Source of the DNA: Cyclobacteriaceae bacterium
Lineage (GTDB): Bacteria; Bacteroidota; Bacteroidia; Cytophagales; Cyclobacteriaceae
Assembly: GCA_030589835.1 (NCBI GenBank)
Contig: JAUUZS010000242.1
Location: forward strand, 1 to 6,711
DNA: 6,711 nucleotides
Direction: 5' to 3'
The notes under the pieces are model-generated. The model saw only the letters and a program-made list of their open reading frames with translations. It had not been told where the DNA came from and searched no databases. This document shows positions 1-5,428 of this stretch, in pieces. Position 1 is the first letter of the stretch; every line of letters starts with the position of its first letter. A program made the position numbers and the translations under genes.

Positions 1-203
1 CTAATCAAATCCAACATAATCCCTGCCTCTAAAGGGATTCCCGGACCTGGCGAAAGCAGGATTTTATCATATTTATCCACCTCATCCAAAGCAATTTTAT
101 CATTGCGAAGCACATCTATTGAATCGCCATACCCCAGCTCCCTGATAATATGTACCAGGTTGTAGGTAAAGGAATCGTAATTATCTAAAACAAGGATCTT
201 CAT
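1..203 (-). CDS. trpG: Anthranilate synthase component II, glutamine amidotransferase (N-terminal part, cut by window edge)
   Basis: Only the first 67 codons are present. The protein begins MKILVLDNYDSFTYNLVHII, the standard opening of class I glutamine amidotransferases of the TrpG/PabA family. At residues 50-56 it has LSPGPGI, the PGPG turn that belongs to the oxyanion-hole region in this family. The catalytic Cys, expected near residue 80, and the His/Glu pair lie beyond the window. The family product releases ammonia from glutamine and passes it to TrpE, which aminates chorismate to anthranilate in the cytoplasm. The ATG directly follows the TAA of trpE with no bases between, so translation is probably coupled and the two subunits made in similar amounts. 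PabA of folate synthesis is a close relative, and some bacteria use one protein for both roles. The trpE neighbour and the upstream Trp attenuator favour TrpG. Confidence 0.95.
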   Translation of the reverse strand, partial: MKILVLDNYDSFTYNLVHIIRELGYGDSIDVLRNDKIALDEVDKYDKILLSPGPGIPLEAGIMLDLI

Positions 204-1622
204 TTACAACTCCATTTGGTCTGCCTGCACAATTGCAGTACGTAATGCAGCGAGTTTATTGTTTACTTCCTGCAATTCATTTTCTTCTTTTGATTTTGCG
301 ACTACCCCGGCGCCTGCCTGGTAATACAATGTATTGTTCTTGCTGAGGAACGACCTGATCATAATGGCGTGGTTGAACTCGCCATTAAAACCAAGGAAGC
401 CAATGGCACCGCCATAATACCCTCTTTTTGTATTTTCATAGGTATCGATCAAGGTCATGGCTTTATGTTTTGGTGCGCCAGAAAGTGTTCCTGCAGGAAA
501 AGTATCCGCCACCATTTGAATGGTATTTGTTCCTTTTTTAAGTTTCCCAACCACCTTTGAAACCAAATGAATTACATGGGAAAAGTATTGTACTTCTTTA
601 AACGTTTCAACTTCCACATTCGAACCATTTCTGCTGAGATCATTTCGGGCAAGGTCCACCAACATCACATGTTCTGAAGTCTCTTTTTCATCGTCGGAAA
701 GTTTCTGTGCCAGTTCAGCGTCTGCCTGGTCATTCCCTGTCCGCTTAAACGTGCCTGCGATAGGATAAATGATCGCTTTGTCTTCCTTTATTACGATCTG
801 GGCCTCGGGAGAGGAACCAAATATTTTGTAACTTCCGTAATCGAAATAAAACAAATAGGGTGAAGGGTTTACGGATCGCAGCGCCCGATATACATTGAAT
901 TCATCCCCCAGGAAACCGGATTTAAATCTTCTGGAAAGAACGATTTGAAAAACGTCTCCTCTAAAGCAGTGCTCTTTGCCTTTTGATATCATTTTCAAAA
1001 ATTCATCATCGGCAACATTTGAAGTCTCATCGTTATTCCAGTTGAAACGATAATCAGGGTAATTTTTACTTTTTACCAGATCAACAATTTCCCTGATGTT
1101 GCTGGTTGACCCATCTGTTTTTAGTTGATGATCAAATACATACATCTCATTTTTGAAGTGATCGATAACAATAATATTTCTGTAAACTGAGTAAACGATG
1201 TCCGGGATATTATATTCATCGCGCTTAGCATCAGAAAATTTTATGTCTTCAAAATACTGAACAGCATCATAAGACACATAGCCAAACAATCCATTGGTTA
1301 TGAACTTAAAATCATTGGCCTCATTCTCAAAGGATTTCATGAATATGTTTAATTCCTCAATGGCCTGCCCCGGATTGTCCAGCTCTTTTGAAATGCCTGT
1401 GCCATCGGGGGCAATAATATCCAATTTGCTATTTTTCAGCTTAAAGGTTGCAATAGGGTTGCAGCAAACGTAGCTGTAGCTATTTTCATCGCCATGATAA
1501 TCAGAACTTTCCAAAAGGATGGAATTCACATACCTATCTCTAAGTTTCAGATAAATGCTCACTGGGGTTATTACATCAGCAAGCATTTTGATGTGGGTAC
1601 TTTTAAGTTTAATATTTTTCAA
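204..1622 (-). CDS. trpE: Anthranilate synthase component I
   Basis: This 472-residue protein has the usual TrpE length. It converts chorismate to anthranilate, the first committed step of tryptophan synthesis, using ammonia from TrpG. The N-terminal domain carries LLESS at residues 37-41, the segment that binds feedback-inhibitory tryptophan in characterised TrpE proteins, and NPSPYLFYF at 252-260 adds to that pocket, so feedback inhibition is probably intact. The C-terminal chorismate-binding domain shows PIAGTFKR (287-294), EHVMLVDLARND (317-328), FPAGTLSGAPK (375-385) and GAIGFLGFNGEFNHA (405-419). The start is TTG. The next in-frame ATG is codon 13, but the family normally has about 12 residues before the LADxxTPVSIYL segment seen at 14-25, and an in-frame TAA lies four codons upstream, so TTG is preferred. 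Pabb and isochorismate synthase are relatives; the Trp leader upstream and LLESS make TrpE the clear choice. Confidence 0.97.
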   Translation of the reverse strand: MKNIKLKSTHIKMLADVITPVSIYLKLRDRYVNSILLESSDYHGDENSYSYVCCNPIATFKLKNSKLDIIAPDGTGISKELDNPGQAIEELNIFMKSFENEANDFKFITNGLFGYVSYDAVQYFEDIKFSDAKRDEYNIPDIVYSVYRNIIVIDHFKNEMYVFDHQLKTDGSTSNIREIVDLVKSKNYPDYRFNWNNDETSNVADDEFLKMISKGKEHCFRGDVFQIVLSRRFKSGFLGDEFNVYRALRSVNPSPYLFYFDYGSYKIFGSSPEAQIVIKEDKAIIYPIAGTFKRTGNDQADAELAQKLSDDEKETSEHVMLVDLARNDLSRNGSNVEVETFKEVQYFSHVIHLVSKVVGKLKKGTNTIQMVADTFPAGTLSGAPKHKAMTLIDTYENTKRGYYGGAIGFLGFNGEFNHAIMIRSFLSKNNTLYYQAGAGVVAKSKEENELQEVNNKLAALRTAIVQADQMEL

Positions 1623-1626
1623 AGGC

Positions 1627-1644
1627 TTTTGTTTTTAAACAAAA
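1627..1644 (-). other. Weak AT-rich palindrome just before trpE
   Basis: The bases TTTTGTTT, AA, AAACAAAA form an 8-base inverted repeat between the attenuator T-tract and the TTG start of trpE. The first arm overlaps the last Ts of the terminator. In RNA the stem would be almost all A-U with a very tight loop, so it is probably unstable. It might slightly affect access to the trpE start, but I see no direct sign that it does. No Shine-Dalgarno sequence is seen in this stretch. Confidence 0.3.
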
Positions 1645-1672
1645 AAAAGACTCGCCGAACGACGAGTCTTTT
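1641..1672 (-). terminator. Intrinsic terminator of the trp attenuator
   Basis: Read on the minus strand, AAAAGACTCG and CGAGTCTTTT form a perfect 10-base-pair stem around the eight-base loop TCGTTCGG, followed by a run of eight Ts (the first four are also in the stem). The T-run ends 19 bases before the trpE start, and the Trp-rich leader peptide lies just upstream, so it stands where an attenuator terminator should. It would stop transcription when charged tRNA-Trp is plentiful. Part of its loop and the first base of its 3' arm also pair with an upstream segment to make the competing antiterminator. Confidence 0.95.
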
Positions 1673-1704
1673 CTATATATTTTTTATATACATCTCCGTT
1701 CAGC
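1654..1704 (-). promoter_or_regulatory. Antiterminator stem of the trp leader RNA
   Basis: GCTGAACGG (1704-1696) can pair with TCGTTCGGC (1662-1654) over nine base pairs, two of them G-U. The second segment is the terminator loop plus the first base of its 3' arm, so the two structures compete, probably through loop invasion and displacement. The first segment contains the TGA stop codon of the leader peptide. A ribosome at the stop would cover it and let the terminator form. A ribosome stalled at the Trp codons, about 20-28 bases upstream, should leave it free to pair. This is the logic of classical attenuation. I did not find a clear 1:2 pausing hairpin. The pairing was done by eye, without folding energies. 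Confidence 0.7.
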
Positions 1705-1762
1705 CTAGCTTTATCCGCTTGTGCCACCACCAAAGACCTATATGATTTATTTTTTCTTTCAT
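1700..1762 (-). CDS. trpL: trp operon leader peptide with three consecutive Trp codons
   Basis: The 20-residue ORF reads MKEKINHIGLWWWHKRIKLG and ends in TGA. Three Trp codons in a row (1732-1724) are very unlikely by chance and mark it as the sensor peptide of a tryptophan attenuator. When charged tRNA-Trp is scarce, the ribosome should stall there, allow the antiterminator to form and let transcription continue into trpE. The peptide itself probably has no other function. The ATG lies only seven bases after a strong promoter -7 element, so its 5' untranslated region should be very short or absent. No Shine-Dalgarno sequence precedes it. The residues after the Trp run are basic (HKRIK). Confidence 0.93.
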   Translation of the reverse strand: MKEKINHIGLWWWHKRIKLG

Positions 1763-1769
1763 TGAAATA

Positions 1770-1800
1770 CAAAAGTAGAAAAGTGAATATGAATTGCAAA
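1770..1800 (-). promoter_or_regulatory. Bacteroidota-type promoter of the trp operon
   Basis: On the minus strand, TTTG (1800-1797) is followed by 19 bases and then TACTTTTG (1777-1770). This matches the known Bacteroidota sigma consensus of TTTG at -33 and TAnnTTTG at -7, with the expected spacing. The start of transcription should fall around 1763-1767, immediately before the leader-peptide ATG at 1762. It is the best promoter match in the window. Confidence 0.85.
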
Positions 1801-1924
1801 GCCCTTTTTGATTTTTTTAAAATTTAAACCCGCAAATGAAAAAATTATCATTCGTATTATTCCAAACACAATGATGTCAGAATAGCCTTTATTTTAAAAT
1901 ATTTGTATTATTAGAAATAAATTA

Positions 1925-1953
1925 TTGAAATATGAAATTTAAAAATAGGTTTT
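1925..1953 (+). promoter_or_regulatory. Possible promoter of the zinc-ribbon membrane protein gene
   Basis: TTG (1925-1927), an 18-base spacer and TAGGTTTT (1946-1953) resemble the Bacteroidota promoter, with one mismatch in the -7 element and a slightly short spacer. It would give a 5' untranslated region of about 80 bases. The rest of the 276-base divergent spacer is very AT-rich, and I see no other convincing site or gene in it. Confidence 0.3.
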
Positions 1954-2038
1954 TAGTATCTTAACGCAGTTTTTCAATCAGTTTATCAATATGTACCTCA
2001 ATTGACTTTTTTTTAACTTAAAAGAAATATAACACCTT

Positions 2039-2935
2039 ATGGAACCTACGTACATTAAGTTTTTAGCAATTTGGCAAATCATTATATTGAGTCTTACTGG
2101 CATTTCTTTATTGGCCAGCGTACTCATAATCACGATCCACAAACTCAGAATATCCTCTTTCACGGATTATAAACAAAAATATGATTATCTGGGGGCTTAC
2201 GACTCAAAAATGATATTCTATTCCATTGTTTCATTTGCGGTGGCACTAATGCTGATAATTAATACCGTTTATAATGAAACAGTCCAATTAAGCTATGTCT
2301 GGTTTTTAGTTAGAATGTTTATCGCAATTTGCATAGGAACATTGATTATTTATGTTTCATACCTCATGATGAAATTTGCATATCCTACCACATTGGAGAA
2401 AAAGATGAAAAAATGGAGGTACATGCCAAGAATAAACAAAAAAACCGGCAACGTGATGAAACTCCTCAGTGAAGAGGAAGAAGATGTACATCTTGATGAA
2501 GGCATGCAAGCCGAAGAAAATGTATTTTCTGTTGATTATGATGTTTGGGTGGACGAGGAATCCGAGGAAATTAAGATCGAGAAATATCCTGGGCACCTGA
2601 TTGCCAATGAGTGTAATTCATGTGGTTTCAAAACCATGAAACTCATAAAAGAAGATATCATCACGGCTCCAACTGAGTATTCAGAGGGTGAAATGATAAA
2701 AAATTATAAATGTACCTTTTGTGAGGCCAAAAGAAGTAAAACGGTAAAAATCGCCAAATTATCCCAGACGGATTCTCACTATGAACTTCCATCGCATCTG
2801 CATTTTAAGGAAGAAGAAAAAGTGAAAATGGTCACTTTGGAAATTTATGTCAGTAGTGGGAAAACCAAGTTGGTAGAGTTCTCCTCAACAGAACAGGCAA
2901 TTGAGTTCTTAAAGGAATTTAAACCGGGAAAATAA
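2039..2935 (+). CDS. Unknown membrane protein with three helices, acidic linker and zinc-ribbon-like domain
   Basis: I do not recognise this 298-residue protein. Three hydrophobic segments at about 6-32, 59-76 and 88-111 should be membrane helices. The loop between the first two (33-58) is hydrophilic and Tyr-rich (DYKQKYDYLGAYD). After the third helix comes a basic stretch (KKMKKWR, 121-127) that would keep the C-terminal half in the cytoplasm by the positive-inside rule. Then follows a strongly acidic linker (144-183, with SEEEED and DEESEE). The C-terminal domain has CNSC (192-195) and CTFC (225-228), two CxxC pairs 29 residues apart, as in zinc ribbons; zinc binding is inferred. The start is the first ATG of the frame, with no Shine-Dalgarno sequence. 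A strong terminator follows 16 bases after the stop, so it is probably a single-gene unit. The function is unknown. Confidence 0.85.
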   Translation: MEPTYIKFLAIWQIIILSLTGISLLASVLIITIHKLRISSFTDYKQKYDYLGAYDSKMIFYSIVSFAVALMLIINTVYNETVQLSYVWFLVRMFIAICIGTLIIYVSYLMMKFAYPTTLEKKMKKWRYMPRINKKTGNVMKLLSEEEEDVHLDEGMQAEENVFSVDYDVWVDEESEEIKIEKYPGHLIANECNSCGFKTMKLIKEDIITAPTEYSEGEMIKNYKCTFCEAKRSKTVKIAKLSQTDSHYELPSHLHFKEEEKVKMVTLEIYVSSGKTKLVEFSSTEQAIEFLKEFKPGK

Positions 2936-2951
2936 ATCGTTTTTAACGAAT

Positions 2952-2979
2952 AAAAAAGGCCTGAATTCAGGCCTTTTTT
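2952..2979 (+). terminator. Palindromic intrinsic terminator, potentially bidirectional
   Basis: GGCCTGAATTCAGGCC (2958-2973) is a perfect palindrome flanked by six As and six Ts. On the plus strand it gives a GGCCTG/CAGGCC stem extended by A-U pairs and ending in a T-run, 16 bases after the stop of the zinc-ribbon protein gene. Being symmetric, it would also stop transcripts coming from the right on the minus strand. Confidence 0.93.
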
Positions 2980-3023
2980 ATTGAGCAAAATCGACAACCC
3001 TTCGTAAGCAGTCTTGCAATTTT

Positions 3024-3152
3024 TTATCTGACTACGAACACATGGTGCACAATAACAGGTTTTTCCTTCGGATAGCCCATCGCATTTGCAGAACCACTGC
3101 TGCAAAGCAAGGGCAATGTCAATTTGATGAACTGCGTCAAAAAGAAAAACAT
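3024..3152 (-). CDS. Possible small secreted or membrane-anchored protein (42 residues), doubtful
   Basis: A minus-strand ATG opens a 42-codon frame that begins MFFFLTQFIKLTLPLLCSSG and continues with SANA at 21-24. The hydrophobic start followed by an AxA-type site (A22-N23-A24) resembles a signal peptide; the LPLLC segment could also be read as a poor lipobox. The remaining 18 residues (MGYPKEKPVIVHHVFVVR) match nothing I know. It ends 45 bases before the symmetric terminator, which would serve as its own terminator. Against it: I see no good promoter or ribosome binding site, it is short enough to be chance, and another minus-strand frame across the same DNA is also open (3105 down to 2845), running through the terminator into the neighbouring gene. 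I list it as a candidate only. Confidence 0.25.
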   Translation of the reverse strand: MFFFLTQFIKLTLPLLCSSGSANAMGYPKEKPVIVHHVFVVR

Positions 3153-3216
3153 AATTCAGCTAATAATAAATGTCCGTTTCAGCCACGACACCGGATATGA
3201 TTCATAATTATTTACT

Positions 3217-3224
3217 TACATTTA
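3217..3224 (+). promoter_or_regulatory. Weak candidate -7 element for the MFS transporter gene
   Basis: TACATTTA differs at one base from TAnnTTTG and lies 21 bases before the transporter ATG. No TTG is seen at the proper distance upstream, so the call is weak. The rest of 2980-3245 holds only the doubtful small ORF on the other strand. Confidence 0.2.
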
Positions 3225-3245
3225 CGCCCTGTTTTTTCATCAATC

Positions 3246-4430
3246 ATGATAATTGAAAGCGAAAAGCTGTATACCTATAAATTCTGGCTACTCTGTCTTA
3301 GCTCATTCTTATTTTTCACAAGCTTCAACCTCATGATTCCGGAGCTTCCGGATTATTTAACTTCACTTGGTGGCGGCAATCACAAAGGCCTGATCATTCC
3401 ATTGTTCACCCTTATGGCAGGGATATCAAGGCCTTTCAGCGGTAGGCTCACCGATACCATCGGTAGAATTCCTATCATTATTTATGGTGTACTGGTCTGT
3501 ATTGTCTCCGGATTTCTATATCCCATTTTAACTTCAGTTGCCGGGTTCTTTTTACTGCGTCTCATCCATGGCATGTCAACAGGATTTAAACCTACAGCCA
3601 CTTCCGCCTATGTCGGGGATATTGCACCGCTAAGAAGAAGAGGGGAAGCTATGGGCATTTTGGGACTGTTTAGTAGTTTGGGCATGGCAGCTGGTCCGGC
3701 AATCGGGAGCTGGGTCGCAGCACAGTACGGATATGACTGGATGTTTTACAGTTCATCAGGATTTGCCTTGCTTTCAATTGTTGTGGTGATGAAAATGCCT
3801 GAAACGCTGATAAAAAAGCAGCGATTCCGCTGGTCTTTACTCAAATTAAAAAGACGGGATATATTTGAGCCAAGGGCATTGCCATCGGCAATCACTATGG
3901 CATTGACAGCTTTTTCTTTTGGTGTTATTCTTACTCTAATCCCGGATCTGAGCAAGCATCTGGGAATTGTAAACAAGGGTATTTTCTTCAGCATCTTCAC
4001 TATTTCTTCCTTATTAGTAAGAATCATCGCAGGGAAGTTGAGTGACCTTTATGGTAGAGTTCCTATTTTGATGATCGGCGGAGTGATATATGGAATCACC
4101 ATGATTACCATAGGCTTAACTACTGAAATATGGACATTTTATATCAGTTCTTTTATGTTTGGAATTGCCGCGGGATTAAGTTCGCCCACCATCTTTGCGT
4201 GGACCATTGACCTGGCTGATGAAAAACATAAGGGAAGGGCTATGGCAACGATGTTCATAGCCCTGGAAGCGGGGATTGGTCTTGGAGGATTGGTCGCAGG
4301 CTATACCCACAACAACAATCCGGATAATTTCGTGATTTCATTCACTATTTCAGGGATTCTTGCCTTTTGTGCAGTCCTGTATTTGATTTACTACTACTTC
4401 TCATTTAAGAGATCTGGGGCTGGGGACTAG
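3246..4430 (+). CDS. Major facilitator superfamily transporter, 12 helices, efflux-like
   Basis: This 394-residue protein has the length and helix pattern of a 12-helix MFS carrier in the inner membrane. Motif A appears in both halves, as GRLTDTIGR (66-74) and GKLSDLYGR (263-271), each in the loop after the second helix of its half. R105 and the glycines of RLIHGMSTG (105-113) fit motif B. GPAIG (150-154) fits motif C, which is typical of proton-driven antiporters. DIAPLRRRGEAMG (125-137) and DLADEKHKGRAMA (322-334) are the matching pair of loops, showing the internal duplication. Drug or metabolite efflux of the DHA1 type is the likely role, but the substrate cannot be read from the sequence. 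The last residues, GAGD, and the TAG stop lie inside a G-rich repeat tract, so the original C-terminus may have been different. No neighbour suggests a substrate. Confidence 0.9.
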   Translation: MIIESEKLYTYKFWLLCLSSFLFFTSFNLMIPELPDYLTSLGGGNHKGLIIPLFTLMAGISRPFSGRLTDTIGRIPIIIYGVLVCIVSGFLYPILTSVAGFFLLRLIHGMSTGFKPTATSAYVGDIAPLRRRGEAMGILGLFSSLGMAAGPAIGSWVAAQYGYDWMFYSSSGFALLSIVVVMKMPETLIKKQRFRWSLLKLKRRDIFEPRALPSAITMALTAFSFGVILTLIPDLSKHLGIVNKGIFFSIFTISSLLVRIIAGKLSDLYGRVPILMIGGVIYGITMITIGLTTEIWTFYISSFMFGIAAGLSSPTIFAWTIDLADEKHKGRAMATMFIALEAGIGLGGLVAGYTHNNNPDNFVISFTISGILAFCAVLYLIYYYFSFKRSGAGD

Positions 4431-4452
4431 GGCTTGGGTGCTGGGTGCTGGG
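4416..4452 (+). repeat. G-rich tract with G-quadruplex pattern across the transporter stop codon
   Basis: Six runs of three or four Gs (4416-4419, 4422-4425, 4430-4432, 4436-4438, 4443-4445, 4450-4452) are separated by two to four bases, which satisfies the usual G3+N1-7 quadruplex rule. It includes a tandem GGGTGCT (4436-4442 and 4443-4449) and then GGGCAC. It stands out in an AT-rich region. The tract supplies the last codons and TAG stop of the MFS gene and continues into the spacer. On the plus strand it would be in the mRNA, where it could affect the 3' end or termination; this is inference. Confidence 0.8.
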
Positions 4453-4887
4453 CACTTAAGAAAGTAACCAACCAATCCCGAAAACGAGATTAGTTTGGAT
4501 GCTGTCTATATCATGATTATTAGATATTGAACAAAAGGACAATTGAACAATATAATTAAGAAATTAAGAAAAGCCTATAACCCAAATGCATTTCAGAACT
4601 CTAAATTTTAATTCTAAATTCTCCATTCATATGGTCGAATGTTCATAATTCATTTTAAATTAGCATAAGTTGACTTCCCATGTTGTGGCTTCAATTCCCA
4701 ATTGATTTAGGTTCTATATTATAATATTCGTGTATTAATTAGCAAAAATTTGGAGTGAACTAAAGTTTAAAGTGCCTGCCTACCGGCAAGGCAGGCCTAA
4801 AGTTGCGAAGAATTCTTCAACTCTAGGCACTATTTTGGCTTGTCCAGGTTAGGTTCTGGATTCTGGAAACTAGCACCCAAATCCCTT
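4431..4887. other. Gene-free spacer of 457 bases made of short repeats
   Basis: I see no convincing gene here. From left to right it holds the end of the G-rich tract; two ATTGAACAA copies (4526-4534, 4542-4550); an overlapping AATTAAGAA pair (4554-4562, 4562-4570); two TCTAAATT copies (4600-4607, 4613-4620); a 12-base AT palindrome (4716-4727); and a nested GC-rich palindromic element (4771-4831). TTGGGTGCT(G/A)G occurs near both ends in opposite orientation (4434-4444 and 4880-4870). A plus-strand frame at 4840-5145 is open, but it mostly lies antisense to the four-helix protein gene and has no start signal, so I do not count it. There is no transposase or obvious terminator with a T-run. 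Confidence 0.75.
4771..4831. repeat. Nested palindromic (REP-like) intergenic element
   Basis: An outer pair AGTGCCT (4771-4777) and AGGCACT (4825-4831) encloses two further inverted repeats: GCCTGCC (4774-4780) with GGCAGGC (4790-4796), and AGTTG (4801-4805) with CAACT (4818-4822) around GAAGAATTCTTC. Because the first inner arm overlaps the outer arm by four bases, the folds compete; a shorter inner pair, TGCC/GGCA, is also possible. The whole could fold as a three-way junction in either strand. CTAAAGTT occurs just outside and again inside (4760-4767, 4797-4804). It is GC-rich in an AT-rich spacer and lies after the 3' end of the four-helix gene on the minus strand. It might be a dispersed repeat or a 3'-end stabiliser; copies elsewhere cannot be seen here. 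Confidence 0.7.
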
Positions 4888-5292
4888 TCACTCGTCAATC
4901 TTTATCAAATCATTAGCATTTCTGGTTTTCTCGTTGTTTTGGGCGAGTATAAACACGACAATTGCGTACACACCAATAAAAGTCCATATGGGGAATCCGA
5001 GAATGGCTATGATGCCAATGATAAACGCCAGGGTGAGTGCCCAATCCTTTTTATAAAGCAACCCTACCCCTGCTATAAATGCCGGAGTAGTAAGAAGAAA
5101 CGTAAGGGTAATCACTGCGTATTTGACAATTTTCACAGCCAGTAATACTTCAAATTCATCGACATGAATCGGAATGAATTCCGAAACGACCAACGCAAGC
5201 AATAATACTACTGCAATATTTAAAGAGCTAAAGACAATCAATATCATGCCTAATATTTTTTTATGCTGCTCAATGTTCGCTTGATTTTTCAT
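4888..5292 (-). CDS. Small four-helix membrane protein of unknown function
   Basis: The 134-residue product is mostly hydrophobic, with membrane segments at about 13-36, 54-79, 84-100 and 102-117, and short charged ends. It has no cleavable signal peptide and no Cys or other obvious catalytic residue. The segment GLLYKKDWALTLAFIIGIIA (77-96), followed by FPIWTFIGVYAI (100-111), resembles a pattern seen in many small bacterial membrane proteins of unknown role, where a basic pair and a Trp separate two helices before a FPIGT-type turn. I do not assign a family. The ATG at 5292 is the natural start, giving a hydrophilic N-terminus (MKNQANIEQHKK) before the first helix. It stands alone: its neighbour at 5429 is divergent and the transporter at 3246 is convergent. 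Confidence 0.8.
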   Translation of the reverse strand: MKNQANIEQHKKILGMILIVFSSLNIAVVLLLALVVSEFIPIHVDEFEVLLAVKIVKYAVITLTFLLTTPAFIAGVGLLYKKDWALTLAFIIGIIAILGFPIWTFIGVYAIVVFILAQNNEKTRNANDLIKIDE

Positions 5293-5314
5293 AATTATTA
5301 TATTTTATTAACCA

Positions 5315-5335
5315 GTACCTTGCATTAAAAGGTAC
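5315..5335 (-). promoter_or_regulatory. Inverted repeat over a possible promoter of the four-helix protein gene
   Basis: GTACCTT (5315-5321), seven bases, and AAGGTAC (5329-5335) form a perfect inverted repeat. On the minus strand, TACCTTTT (5334-5327) inside it differs at one base from TAnnTTTG, and a TTG lies 22 bases further upstream, slightly beyond the normal spacing. The repeat would overlap the polymerase site and could be an operator for a dimeric regulator or a short hairpin in the transcript. It lies 23-43 bases upstream of the ATG. Confidence 0.35.
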
Positions 5336-5428
5336 GTAAAACCCACAGACTTGTGTCAATATTTTCTTTAAAAGGAATATTATTGGTATAATTGGTAAAC
5401 ATATTCTTATTCTAAAAAGGTGACCCTC

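Noticed and set aside
369..560. Plus-strand open frame of 63 codons
   Set aside because: It lies wholly antisense to trpE, whose product is clear from its motifs, and shows no family features.
1733..1739. GGTCTTT in the leader can pair with AAAGACT of the terminator 5' arm (1670-1664)
   Set aside because: The seven pairs are real, but a ribosome stalled on the Trp codons would cover GGTCTTT, so this pairing cannot serve as the starvation antiterminator. The 1704-1696 pairing fits better.
1494..1745. Plus-strand open frame of 83 codons
   Set aside because: It runs antisense through the trpE start, the attenuator terminator and the leader peptide, all supported independently.
1836..1874. Plus-strand 12-codon frame starting MKKLSFVLF
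   Set aside because: The start looks like a signal peptide, but it stops after 12 codons, no homologous continuation is seen in other frames, and no promoter precedes it.
2845..3105. Cys-rich minus-strand open frame of 86 codons
   Set aside because: The FCKCDG and CYCAPC segments look suggestive, but the frame crosses the strong terminator and runs into the 3' end of the zinc-ribbon protein gene.
4840..5145. Plus-strand open frame of 101 codons
   Set aside because: Most of it is antisense to the four-helix protein gene, its composition is low in recognisable features, and it has no start signal.
5382..5397. Direct repeat ATTGGTA, TA, ATTGGTA before the hydrolase gene
   Set aside because: It could be a regulator site, and TATAATTG inside it is one base from the -7 consensus, but there is no TTG at the right distance and the repeat is short in AT-rich DNA.
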